Source: CAYLOC01 sp964385195 (lineage in GTDB: Bacteria; Actinomycetota; Actinomycetes; Propionibacteriales; Nocardioidaceae). Taken from it: a stretch of DNA of 28,742 nucleotides. Below the pieces are notes generated by a model. That model was not told where the DNA came from. It did no database searches and saw only the letters and a program-made list of their open reading frames with translations. Where the stretch lies: assembly GCA_964385195.1 (NCBI GenBank), contig CAYLOC010000011.1, forward strand, positions 1 to 28,742, in the 5' to 3' direction. Positions within the stretch are counted from its first letter, which is position 1; the number at the start of each line of letters is the position of its first letter. The position numbers were made by a program, and so were the translations under genes. Below, one piece after another: positions 15,548 through 23,107 of this stretch.

Positions 15548-16220
15548 TGCGCACCTCCCTTCCGGCGAGAGCCCGTCGCGTCCGCACTGTCGAGCATCCG
15601 TCGCAGCGAACGCAACCCATCCGACGCCTGTGACTTGACCGTCCCCCGAGAACAACCGAGCAGTTCGGCGATGCTGGCTTCGCTGAGGTCCTCGTAGTAC
15701 CGCAGCACCAGAACCGCGCGCTGCCGGTCCGGCAGTCGCTGGATCTGGGACCACATCCGGTCCCGCTCCACCACCGCACTCTCATGCGAGACCAGACCGC
15801 GCTCAGGGACGTCAGCACGGCTCACCTCCCGCCGATGGGCCGCTCGCCGCCTGGTGGACAGGAAGGAGTTCACCACAATCCGCCTCACATACGCCTCGGG
15901 ANNNNNNNNNNNNNNNNNNNNNNNNNNNNNNNNNNNNNNNNNNNNNNNNNNNNNNNNNNNNNNNNNNNNNNNNNNNNNNNNNNNNNNNNNNNNNNNNNNN
16001 NCCGCCTGGTGGACAGGAAGGAGTTCACCACAATCCGCCTCACATACGCCTCGGGAGAGGACATGACCGCGACACGTCGCCACTGGACGTACGCCTTGAC
16101 CAGCGCGGTTTGCACCAGGTCCTCTGCCTCATCCCGCTCCGCGGTGAGCAGGTACGCCGTGCGGTACAGCGACGCCCAGCGGGCCGCTGCAAAGTCCACA
16201 AACGACATCCCGCCCGCCAC
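15544..16220 (-). CDS. SigE-family ECF sigma factor (split by an assembly gap)
   Basis: After collapse of a 100-N gap and a 55-base duplicate, the gene encodes 173 residues, the usual size of actinobacterial SigE-family ECF sigma factors. Region 2 is seen in RDEAEDLVQTALVKAYVQW (29-47), and region 4 in LPDRQRAVLVLRYYEDLSEASIAELLGCSRGTVKSQ with its helix-turn-helix (about 111-146). The GTG at 16220 is preceded by AAAGGGG at good spacing; an alternative ATG lies four codons in. The upstream minus strand has AACCT and CGTT 15 bases apart and a TATACA box, either of which could form its own promoter. It is coupled to the propeller gene, its presumed regulator. Confidence 0.87.
15847..16056. other. 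Assembly gap with 55-base duplicated flanks inside the sigma gene
   Basis: Exactly 100 N (15902-16001) lie between two identical 55-base segments (15847-15901 and 16002-16056). As with the gap in mraY, merging the ends removes 155 bases and restores one continuous sigma-factor frame. The apparent frameshift is therefore artificial. Confidence 0.93.
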
Positions 16221-16501
16221 ACGTCACCCCTTTCACGTGTATAAACGCTCAATCCCCACGACAGGTTGGGTGGACCGCTTCCCTGCCCAGCAGCATCCTC
16301 TGCCGGGCCATAATCGTCCACGTGGACGATCCGCGTCCCCCACCACCGTCGTCAATCATCACGATCAGGCGATGGTGGGGGTAGCCTGCATAGCACCAGT
16401 TGTTGGTCTCGGGGTAAGGCAGCCGGCTCCTACGGGCCGTTCTCACTCCCTGACCGCACACCTGCAGCAACGCCCGCCCCACAGGAGGTACCCCACCAGC
16501 C
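16221..16501. promoter_or_regulatory. Divergent control region between sigma operon and coiled-coil gene
   Basis: This 281-base spacer has no gene. It contains the perfect 18-base palindrome ATCGTCCACGTGGACGAT (16313-16330) and an inverted repeat of 9-base arms, CCCCCACCA (16337-16345) and TGGTGGGGG (16373-16381). Near the sigma start the minus strand carries GTTTATACAC. The coiled-coil gene has a good AGGAGGT ribosome site at 16483-16489. The palindrome is a convincing operator candidate for one or both flanking genes, but its binding protein is unknown. Confidence 0.5.
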
Positions 16502-17773
16502 ATGAGCCAGCCACCGTCGGGAAAGAAGGAGCGGTTGTCGATCTTCGGGAACTCCTCGGACTCGGAGGAGGAAAACGAGGCGACGCAGGTCATCCCGCGG
16601 GCCGACGTGCGCAAGGCCGCCGCGGGGTCACGGCCGGCCGAGTCAGGATCCAGCGAGTCGGGGCGCGGCACGTCCACGAGCCCGTCGGGCCAGACGAGTC
16701 CCACCAACGCCCCCGAACCGGCCCCGAGCCGGCCCACGTTCGCCACCGTCCGGCGCGGCGGTTACGACAAGGCCGCGGTGGATGCCTTCGTCGCGCACTA
16801 CGAGTCGGTCCAGGCGAGCACGACGGCCGACTCACGCCGCGCCGAGGCCGAGATCGAGAAGCTGCGCGCGCAGGTGGCCGATCTCCACGAGCAGCTGGAG
16901 GAGTCCGAGGCGCCGACGTACTCCGGCCTGGGTGGGCGCGCGGCCGCCATGCTGCGCCTGGCCGAGGAACAGGCCGCGACCGTCACCCACGAGGCCCGCG
17001 AGGCAGCCGACCGGACCCGACAGCGGACGCTGCAAGAGACCCAGGCGCTGAAGGCCGATGCGGAGAAGGAGGCGGCCGACATCCGCACCGTGCAGCTCCA
17101 GGAGCTGGAGGAGCGACGAGAGTCGGTCCTGGCCGAGGCCGAGCAGCAGCGCACTCAGGCACGTGCGGAGGCCGATGACATCCTGGCCGCCGCGAAACGG
17201 GAGGCCGAGCAGACGCGGCTGGCCGCTCAGCAAGAGGCCAGCAGCCTGCGTACGGCGGCCAAGCGGGAGGCCGAGCAGCAGCGCTCCACCGCGGACCGGG
17301 AGGTCGCCGAGGCACGCCGCGCGCTCGCGGTCGAGAAGGACCGGCTCACCCGGGAGGCCGCCGACCACCACTCCGCCGCCATGGCTGAGACCGACAAGCT
17401 GGTCCAGGAAGCCGAGACCCGCGCCAACGCGGCCGAACAACGCGCCCAGGAGGCGATCAGCGCCGCCACCAAGCAGCGCGAACAGGCGTCGGCGGAGGCG
17501 GAGCGCTCCACCGCCCGCGCACGGCGGGAGGCCGAGCAGATCGTGACCGCGGCCCGTAAGCAGGCCGAGCAGATCGTGCAGAACGCCCAGGCCGACGCCG
17601 ACCGGCAGCACGACAAGGCACGGGCCGAGATGGAGTCGCTGCAGAAGAAGCGGGACGGCATCGTCGCCCAGCTCGGGGGGCTGCGGGACCTGGTGGACTC
17701 CTTCAGCACCAACCCGACCGAGGAGAGCGAAACGGGAGACGCGCCGGTCACCGACGAACCCGGCCAACCGTGA
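16502..17773 (+). CDS. DivIVA-domain coiled-coil protein (FilP/Scy-like)
   Basis: The 423-residue product has a low-complexity, Ser/Glu-rich N-terminus (1-78), a DivIVA-like motif FATVRRGGYDKAAVDAFVAHYE region at 80-101, and then about 300 residues of nearly uninterrupted coiled coil rich in Ala, Glu, Gln and Arg, with recurring AKREAEQ/ARREAEQ units. It ends in an acidic tail. Such proteins scaffold polar growth and the cytoskeleton in actinomycetes. The position next to mce matches, from memory, the Scy/FilP locus of Streptomyces, although the sizes differ. The ATG at 16502 follows AGGAGGT at a slightly long spacing of 12 bases. No enzymatic motif is present. Confidence 0.8.
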   Translation: MSQPPSGKKERLSIFGNSSDSEEENEATQVIPRADVRKAAAGSRPAESGSSESGRGTSTSPSGQTSPTNAPEPAPSRPTFATVRRGGYDKAAVDAFVAHYESVQASTTADSRRAEAEIEKLRAQVADLHEQLEESEAPTYSGLGGRAAAMLRLAEEQAATVTHEAREAADRTRQRTLQETQALKADAEKEAADIRTVQLQELEERRESVLAEAEQQRTQARAEADDILAAAKREAEQTRLAAQQEASSLRTAAKREAEQQRSTADREVAEARRALAVEKDRLTREAADHHSAAMAETDKLVQEAETRANAAEQRAQEAISAATKQREQASAEAERSTARARREAEQIVTAARKQAEQIVQNAQADADRQHDKARAEMESLQKKRDGIVAQLGGLRDLVDSFSTNPTEESETGDAPVTDEPGQP

Positions 17774-17799
17774 TCCGAGCATGACACAGTGGGCCCGCG

Positions 17800-18957
17800 A
17801 TGGGATCTGAGGAGAGTACGGCGGAGCAGGAGGCGACCGCAGAAGAGGTCGCCCCGGACACGCCGCTGACCCCCGAGACCGCGGCCGAGGGTGACCGCGC
17901 CAGCGGCCCGGGGCGTCCCGGGCCGTCGTTCGCCCGGCACTCCCCGTTCTACAAGGGATTCTGGGGCGCGGTCGGAGTCCTCCTTGCCGTGGCGCTCGGG
18001 CTGATCCTGCGCGAGGTCACCTCGGTGATCGTGCTGGTCGTGGCCTCGCTCCTGCTGGCGGTCGGCCTGAGCCCGATCGTGGAGTGGCTGGTCCGGCACC
18101 GGATCCGGCGTCCGTGGGCGGTCCTGCTGGTGACGCTGGGGCTGTTCGCGTTCCTGGCGCTGTTCGTGGTCGCGCTCGTGCCGGTCCTGCGGGACCAGAT
18201 CACCGCCCTGATCGACAACGCCCCCGAGTGGCTGTCGTCACTACGGAACAACAACACGATCCAGCGGCTGGACGACAAGTACGACGTGATCGGCACGCTG
18301 ACCGACAAGCTGCGGGACCCCCAGTTGGCCCAGCAGCTGTTCGGCAGCGTCTTCACGGTCGGTATGGCGGTGTTCAGCGCCCTGGTGAAGGCGTTCTTCG
18401 TGTTCGTGCTGACCCTGTACTTCCTCGGCTCTCTCCCGTCCATCAAGCGGGCCTGCTACTCCTTGGCCCCGGCGTCGCGGCGGGCACGGGTGACGGTGCT
18501 CGGCGACAAGGTTCTCGGCCAGGTCGGCGGCTACGTCATCGGCGCGTTCCTGGTAGCGCTGTGTGCCGGTGTCTGCTCGTTCATCTTCCTTGAGATCGTC
18601 GGGCTCGGTGAGTACGCACTCGCGCTGGCCCTCGTCGTGGCGATCTTGGACCTGATCCCGCTGGTGGGCGCGACGGTCGGCGCCGTGCTCGTGTCGGTGA
18701 TCGCACTGGTCAACTCGCTGCCGGTCGGCATCGCCTGCATCATCTTCTACGTGATCTACCAGCAGGTGGAGAACTACTTCATCTACCCCCGGGTGATGAG
18801 CTCCTCGGTCGACATCCCGGGCATCGTGATCGTCATCGCCGTACTGCTCGGCGGCACGCTGCTGGGCGTCATCGGGGCGCTGCTGGCGATCCCGATCGCC
18901 GCGTCCATCCTGTTGCTGTTGCGCGAGGTCGTGATCCCGCGCCAGGACGCCCACTGA
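17800..18957 (+). CDS. AI-2E family transporter
   Basis: This 385-residue polytopic membrane protein has an acidic cytoplasmic N-terminus of about 50 residues, hydrophobic pairs at about 55-95, a helix near 108-130, a soluble segment of about 60 residues, and a C-terminal membrane bundle. The family signatures LDLIPLVGATVGAVL and YQQVENYFIYPRVM are present. The family (formerly PerM/UPF0118) includes quorum-signal exporters and Na+/H+ antiporters, so the substrate cannot be stated. It lies 26 bases after the coiled-coil gene and is probably cotranscribed. It converges on the dehydrogenase gene with only 16 bases between stops. Confidence 0.9.
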   Translation: MGSEESTAEQEATAEEVAPDTPLTPETAAEGDRASGPGRPGPSFARHSPFYKGFWGAVGVLLAVALGLILREVTSVIVLVVASLLLAVGLSPIVEWLVRHRIRRPWAVLLVTLGLFAFLALFVVALVPVLRDQITALIDNAPEWLSSLRNNNTIQRLDDKYDVIGTLTDKLRDPQLAQQLFGSVFTVGMAVFSALVKAFFVFVLTLYFLGSLPSIKRACYSLAPASRRARVTVLGDKVLGQVGGYVIGAFLVALCAGVCSFIFLEIVGLGEYALALALVVAILDLIPLVGATVGAVLVSVIALVNSLPVGIACIIFYVIYQQVENYFIYPRVMSSSVDIPGIVIVIAVLLGGTLLGVIGALLAIPIAASILLLLREVVIPRQDAH

Positions 18958-18973
18958 CGCAGGGGTCCGCCGA

Positions 18974-20599
18974 CTAGGAACGGGCCGAGTACTCGCGGAA
19001 CCCCAGGCCGGCCGTGACCAGTTGCTCCAGCAGCGGCGCGGGCGCGTGCCCGGGTTCGCGGGTCTCGGCGAACAGCCGTCGCTGGGCAGCCAGCACGACG
19101 TCGGCCCCCACCTCGTCCAGCACCTCGAACGGTCCCTTCGGAAGCGCACAGCCCAGCTTCATCGCGGTGTCGATGTCCGCGGTGCTCGCGTAGTGCGCCT
19201 GAAGCATCGTCACCGCGTCGTTGAGATAGGGGAACAGCAGCGCCTCGACCACGAAGCCCGCCCGGTCCGCACAAGACACCGGGTGCCTGCCCATCCGGGC
19301 ACTCACCGCCCGCACGGTGTCCGCCACCTCCGTGGACGTCTGCACCCCCGACACCACTTCTACGACGCCGCTCCCGGCCGCCGGGTCGAGGACGTGCATG
19401 CCGACGACCTCCGCCGGTCGGCCGGTGGCCGCGGCCAGCTCGACCACGGGGACGGCGGATCCGGTCGCGGCCAGGATCGCCCCCGGCCGGCAGACGGCAT
19501 CAAGCCGGCTGAACAGCGTTGCGTCCTCCTCCCCGGCCGTCAGGACCAGGTCGGCGTTCCCGGCAGTCTGCTCCTGTCCCTCGGGTACGGCGATGACCTC
19601 CAGCCCGGCCTCACGGCACGCCTCCGCGATTCCCTCGGCCCGGTCTCCGGAGCCGACGACCGCCACGGTGCGCACGTCCCGACCGCCCGGTTCCTCCGCG
19701 GCACCGGCCGTGCCGTCGTCGGCGACCACCTTCCCGCCCGGGCCGTCGTAGGTGTAGAAGCCGCGGCCGGACTTCTTCCCGAGCAGTCCCGCGGTCACCA
19801 TCTGCCGCAGGATCGGCGCCGGCGCATGGGTCCGGTCCCGGTCCTGGTGGTACATCGTGGTCAGGATCTCGTACGCCGTGTCCAGCCCGATCAGGTCCAG
19901 CAGCGCCAGCGGCCCCATGGGGTAGCCACAGCCGATGCGCATGGCGGCGTCGATGTCGTCGCGCGAGGCATAGCGGCTCTCCAGCATCGAGCAGGCGTGG
20001 TTGAGGTAGCCGAACAGCAAGGCGTTGGCGATGAAGCCGGCCTTGTCGCCCACCGACACCGGGCTCTTGCCCAGGGACTCCGCCACCCCGCGGACGTCCT
20101 CGACCACGTCCGGGGCGGTGACCACGGTGCTGACCACCTCCACCAGACGCTGCACCGGCGCCGGGTTGAAGAAGTGCATGCCCAGCACCCGCTCGGGCCG
20201 CGACGTCGCCGCGGCGATCTCGGTCACCGAAAGCGACGAGGTGTTGGTGGCAAGGACGGCGTCAGGGCCCACGACGCCGTCCAGCTCCTCGAACACCGCA
20301 CGCTTGGCCGCGAGCCGCTCCACGATCGCCTCCACCACGAGGTCACAGGAGCCCAGGTCGGGCATCGAGGTGGTGAACCGCATCCGGCCCAGCAGCGCCT
20401 CCTGCTCCGCCTCGGCGAGCTTGCCCCGCTTCACCGCGCGGTCGGTGGAACGCTGCACGTGACCCTGCCCGCGCTCCAGGTCCCCCTGCGTGCGCTCCAC
20501 ACCGACCACGGTGTAGCCGCCGCGGGCAAACACCTCCGCGATGCCCGCCCCCATGGTGCCCAGACCGACGACTCCGACCGTGGTGAACTCTCGTGCCAT
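18974..20599 (-). CDS. Tandem-duplicated 3-hydroxyacyl-CoA dehydrogenase
   Basis: The 541-residue protein consists of two homologous halves. The first (1-290) is a complete 3-hydroxybutyryl-CoA dehydrogenase with Rossmann motif GLGTMG, NTSSLSVTEI and the catalytic histidine in MHFFNP (His142). The second (310-541) repeats the same layout: VGSGDRAEG in place of GxGxxG, ATGSAVPVVEL for NTSSLSVTEI, and MHVLDP for MHFFNP. Its nucleotide-binding loop is degenerate, so it may be structural or regulatory. Both halves contain a version of HAPAPxLxQxVTAGL. It would reduce acetoacetyl-CoA or oxidise 3-hydroxyacyl-CoA with NAD(P). The ATG at 20599 fits the family start; the frame extends to 20632 without support. 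Confidence 0.9.
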   Translation of the reverse strand: MAREFTTVGVVGLGTMGAGIAEVFARGGYTVVGVERTQGDLERGQGHVQRSTDRAVKRGKLAEAEQEALLGRMRFTTSMPDLGSCDLVVEAIVERLAAKRAVFEELDGVVGPDAVLATNTSSLSVTEIAAATSRPERVLGMHFFNPAPVQRLVEVVSTVVTAPDVVEDVRGVAESLGKSPVSVGDKAGFIANALLFGYLNHACSMLESRYASRDDIDAAMRIGCGYPMGPLALLDLIGLDTAYEILTTMYHQDRDRTHAPAPILRQMVTAGLLGKKSGRGFYTYDGPGGKVVADDGTAGAAEEPGGRDVRTVAVVGSGDRAEGIAEACREAGLEVIAVPEGQEQTAGNADLVLTAGEEDATLFSRLDAVCRPGAILAATGSAVPVVELAAATGRPAEVVGMHVLDPAAGSGVVEVVSGVQTSTEVADTVRAVSARMGRHPVSCADRAGFVVEALLFPYLNDAVTMLQAHYASTADIDTAMKLGCALPKGPFEVLDEVGADVVLAAQRRLFAETREPGHAPAPLLEQLVTAGLGFREYSARS

Positions 20600-20670
20600 G
20601 GACGGGAGTCTTCCACGCGGGCTCCACGCCAACGGACGAAGGGTGCGCCCCGTCGACGGGCCCGGCCCGG

Positions 20671-20676
20671 TAGGGT
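20671..20676 (+). promoter_or_regulatory. Putative -10 box, leaderless start of nucS
   Basis: TAGGGT lies 8 bases before the GTG at 20685. There is no ribosome site, so a leaderless transcript is likely. No -35 box is evident. Confidence 0.45.
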
Positions 20677-20684
20677 CTGGCGGT

Positions 20685-21359
20685 GTGCGAGTCGTGATCG
20701 CCCGGTGCCAGGTGGACTACACCGGCGCCCTCACCGCGCATCTGCCGATGGCCACCCGGCTGCTGCTGGTCAAGTCCAGCGGGTCGGTGCTTGTGCACTC
20801 CGACGCGGGGTCGTACAAGCCACTGAACTGGATGGCGGCGCCCTGCACGCTCACCGAGTCCCGCACCGAGGACGACCGGCTGCAGTGGATGGTGGAGGCG
20901 CGTTCGGGTGACACGCTGCGCATCCTCATCGAGGAGGTGGTCAGCGACTCGGCGTACGACCTCGGCGAGGATCCCGGGCTGCAGAAGGACGGTGTGGAGA
21001 AGCACCTCCAGGAGCTGCTCGCCGACCACCCGGCGAGCCTGGCCCCCGAGCTCAGCCTGGTGCAGCGGGAGTACCCGACGGCGATCGGGCCCGTGGACCT
21101 GCTGTGCCGGGACGCCGACGGGGCGACGGTCGCGGTCGAGATCAAGCGACGTGGCGAGATCGACGGCGTGGAGCAGCTGAGTCGCTACCTCGACCTGCTC
21201 AACCGTGACCCGCTGCTGCGCCCGGTCCGCGGTGTGTTCGCCGCACAGCTCATCAAGCCGCAGGCCCGCACGTTGGCGACCGACCGCGGCATCGAGTGCG
21301 TCACCGTCGACTACGACGTGCTCCGCGGCCTCGACGACCCGACCGCGCGGCTGTTCTGA
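20685..21359 (+). CDS. nucS: Endonuclease NucS (mismatch-specific)
   Basis: The 224-residue product is NucS/EndoMS, the nuclease that cuts mismatched DNA and replaces MutS/MutL repair in most actinobacteria. The N-terminal domain contains the conserved KPLNWM motif. The C-terminal restriction-like nuclease core is seen in GPVDLLCRD and VAVEIKRRGEIDGVEQLSRY. The protein ends in ARLF, in keeping with the C-terminal sliding-clamp-binding motif of the family. I choose the GTG at 20685 because family members begin RVVIARCQVDYTG, although the frame is open from 20541 and overlaps the dehydrogenase start. It is divergent from that dehydrogenase. Confidence 0.95.
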   Translation: MRVVIARCQVDYTGALTAHLPMATRLLLVKSSGSVLVHSDAGSYKPLNWMAAPCTLTESRTEDDRLQWMVEARSGDTLRILIEEVVSDSAYDLGEDPGLQKDGVEKHLQELLADHPASLAPELSLVQREYPTAIGPVDLLCRDADGATVAVEIKRRGEIDGVEQLSRYLDLLNRDPLLRPVRGVFAAQLIKPQARTLATDRGIECVTVDYDVLRGLDDPTARLF

Positions 21360-21360
21360 G

Positions 21361-21388
21361 CCTGCGGCGGCCTGCCTCCGCCGTCAGG
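21361..21388. terminator. Bidirectional hairpin between nucS and the hypothetical gene
   Basis: Bases 21361-21364 pair with 21385-21388, and 21365-21370 pair with 21378-21383, leaving one bulged base and a 7-base loop. It sits exactly between two convergent genes, overlapping the stop codon of the minus-strand one. There is no T-tract, which is usual for high-GC actinobacteria. Confidence 0.6.
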
Positions 21389-21995
21389 TCCCGCTGACCA
21401 GGCTGGCCATCGGCGTTCCGTGGTAGGCGGTGCGGGTCAGGCCGTAGCGGCCGTAGTAGCCGATGACCCACTGCGCCAGCGCCGCCCCGGCCTCCCAGTA
21501 GGGCCGGCGACGTCCGTCGATGTCCACCTCCCGCACGAGCGGGCCACGCCCGCTGCGGACGCGGTCGGCGTCCGCGGCGCACGCGGGCACCGGGCGCGGC
21601 TCACCGCCGAACGGTGCCCAGGAGACCTCCTCGGTCGAGGGACCGTGCTGGGGGTCGAAGAAGCACGGCGCACGCTGCTCGGGTGGCTCCTCGCCGCCGG
21701 CCCATGCCCGCAGCCAGGCGATGGTGGAGCGGCCCTCGGCGACCATCTCGACGACCGGCCGCGCGTCCCGGACGGTGTGGATCCGTCCCCGCTCCTTGGC
21801 GGTCTCGTACGCGTCCAGCGCCTGGAGGTAGCGTCGGCGTACGTCGTCTTCCAAGGCTCGGTCGCCCAGTTCGGCATCGAGGTCCCGCAGCGCCTCCCCC
21901 AGGGCAGTGATGTCGTCCTCGACCGCGGAGACCAGCGCCCGGAACCCGGACGGCGAGATCCACGGCGGAAGGTCGTCGGGCAGATCCACCGCCAT
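21384..21995 (-). CDS. Conserved hypothetical protein downstream of ferritin
   Basis: I do not recognise a named family for this 203-residue soluble protein. The N-terminal half (10-100) is predicted helical and charged. The C-terminal half has a distinctive block with CFFDPQHGPS (Cys111), a WxP element, RPVPACAADADRV (Cys139) and RRRPYWEAG. I have the impression that this block occurs in other actinobacterial hypotheticals. The two cysteines could form a metal site or disulfide, but this is conjecture. The ATG at 21995 is 7 bases after the ferritin stop, so the genes form an operon and the protein may be made under the same iron or stress control. Confidence 0.7.
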   Translation of the reverse strand: MAVDLPDDLPPWISPSGFRALVSAVEDDITALGEALRDLDAELGDRALEDDVRRRYLQALDAYETAKERGRIHTVRDARPVVEMVAEGRSTIAWLRAWAGGEEPPEQRAPCFFDPQHGPSTEEVSWAPFGGEPRPVPACAADADRVRSGRGPLVREVDIDGRRRPYWEAGAALAQWVIGYYGRYGLTRTAYHGTPMASLVSGT

Positions 21996-22002
21996 GCGTC
22001 GG

Positions 22003-22539
22003 CTACGCTTCGGACTGCTGGCCCGCGGCCGGAGGCGCGCTCGCGTCCGCGTCGTCACCGGGCTGCTCCCGGCGCACGTACTCCTCGATCGCCTCGATGT
22101 CGTCGCGGGAGCGGGTCACGACCGCTCTCAGGTCGGACATGGTGGCGACCTCCTCGACCTGTTCCTTGATGAACCACTGCATGAACTGGTCCGAGGCGAA
22201 GTCGTTCTCGGTCCGCGCGATCGCGGTCAGCTCGGCAATCTGCTGCGAGACCCGGTTCTCCTGCTCCAGCGCGAGGGTGACCGGCGCCACGAGGTCGGCG
22301 AACTCCGTCTGCGGCGCCTCCGCGCCCGGGATCTGGACAGTGGCGTCGCAGTCGAGCAGGTACCGCACCATCATCATGGCGTGGGTACGTTCTTCGAGTG
22401 CCTGCCGGTAGAAGAACGAGGCCATCTGGGGCATCGTCAGCGCGTCGTAGTAGACCGCGCACGCGACGTATTGCTGGTGGGCGGAGAACTCGTTCCCGAT
22501 CTGCACGTTGAGCTGCTGGACGAACTTCTGCGACGTCAT
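22003..22539 (-). CDS. Bacterial non-heme ferritin
   Basis: The 178-residue protein is a ferritin that oxidises Fe(II) and stores it as a mineral in a 24-subunit cage. Ferroxidase ligands fall at the same residue numbers as in Escherichia coli FtnA: Glu17, Glu50, His53, Glu94, Gln127 and Glu130, with Tyr24 conserved. The last 20 residues form a low-complexity tail. The start at 22539 has a strong AAGGAGGAG ribosome site. A good promoter lies just upstream, partly inside the 3' end of the preceding gene. There is no heme-ligating methionine to suggest bacterioferritin. Confidence 0.95.
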   Translation of the reverse strand: MTSQKFVQQLNVQIGNEFSAHQQYVACAVYYDALTMPQMASFFYRQALEERTHAMMMVRYLLDCDATVQIPGAEAPQTEFADLVAPVTLALEQENRVSQQIAELTAIARTENDFASDQFMQWFIKEQVEEVATMSDLRAVVTRSRDDIEAIEEYVRREQPGDDADASAPPAAGQQSEA

Positions 22540-22568
22540 GGCTCCTCCTTCGGGCGGGGCGGCCGTGC

Positions 22569-22616
22569 GGAACGTTCGGTTCCTGCCATCCTAGGTGAAC
22601 ACACCAGCGACGTCAC
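22569..22616 (-). promoter_or_regulatory. Ferritin promoter with inverted repeat
   Basis: On the minus strand GTGACG (-35, 22611-22616) and TAGGAT (-10, 22588-22593) are separated by exactly 17 bases. Just downstream, GGAAC (22579-22583 on the minus strand) and GTTCC (22569-22573) form an inverted repeat around the expected transcription start, a typical place for a repressor site. Which metal or stress regulator binds is unknown. Confidence 0.5.
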
Positions 22617-23107
22617 CGGCCTTCGACCCGCTCCCCCGCCCACTCGGTGAGCAGCCATCCGTCCGCGTCGACCTGCATCTCCCCGACCTCCCCGGTGACC
22701 AGCTGCCGGTCCCGCGCGTACGCCGGGGGCGCGTTCCGGATCAGCGCCGAGACGGCCGCGCCGATCGCGGCAGCGTCCCCGACCACCAGCACGGTCTCCC
22801 CGCGGAACTGGTCGACGGCCTCCTCCAGCACGGCACGGACCTCAGCAACGTCCTCGCCCGGCTGCAGTGGTGGGCTCAGCCCCTTCCTCACCTCCACCGG
22901 TACGTCGAGCGCCCCGGCGACGATCTTCGCCGTCTGCAACGCAGCACTACCCTCAGCACACCACACGGCAGCCACGCGCCGGTCGCGCAGGGACTCCGCG
23001 AGCCGTCGGGCGCGGTCCGCGCCGGCCCGGCCCGACGGCTCAGCCTGGCCGAGCGGAACGACGTACGGCGTCACCAGCACAGTCGCGGGGCAGAACAGGT
23101 CGCTCAT
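22613..23107 (-). CDS. Degenerate histidine-phosphatase-like protein
   Basis: The 164-residue product looks like a phosphoglycerate-mutase-fold histidine phosphatase: VLVTPYVVPLG at the start, AVWCAEGSAALQTAKIVAGAL in the middle, and ETVLVVGDAAAIGAAV near the end. The catalytic RHG is replaced by TPY, and the second histidine, normally in a VSHG-type motif, is replaced by GDA. It should therefore be catalytically dead or a binding protein. Its ATG (23107) overlaps the oxidase stop as ATGA, making it the last gene of a three-gene coupled operon. The fold assignment rests on pattern similarity. Confidence 0.65.
   Translation of the reverse strand: MSDLFCPATVLVTPYVVPLGQAEPSGRAGADRARRLAESLRDRRVAAVWCAEGSAALQTAKIVAGALDVPVEVRKGLSPPLQPGEDVAEVRAVLEEAVDQFRGETVLVVGDAAAIGAAVSALIRNAPPAYARDRQLVTGEVGEMQVDADGWLLTEWAGERVEGR

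Noticed and set aside
12882..16083. mraY and sigma factor as pseudogenes or repeats
   Set aside because: The breaks coincide exactly with 100-N gaps and exact duplicate flanks; both genes are full length after collapse.
16845..17620. Repeats in the coiled-coil gene as DNA-level tandem repeats or CRISPR
   Set aside because: The similarity is in Ala/Glu/Arg heptad-like codons, with irregular spacing and no conserved DNA unit.
19022..20911. Plus-strand frame of 629 codons opposite the hydroxyacyl-CoA dehydrogenase
   Set aside because: Antisense shadow overlapping the nucS start, with no domain.
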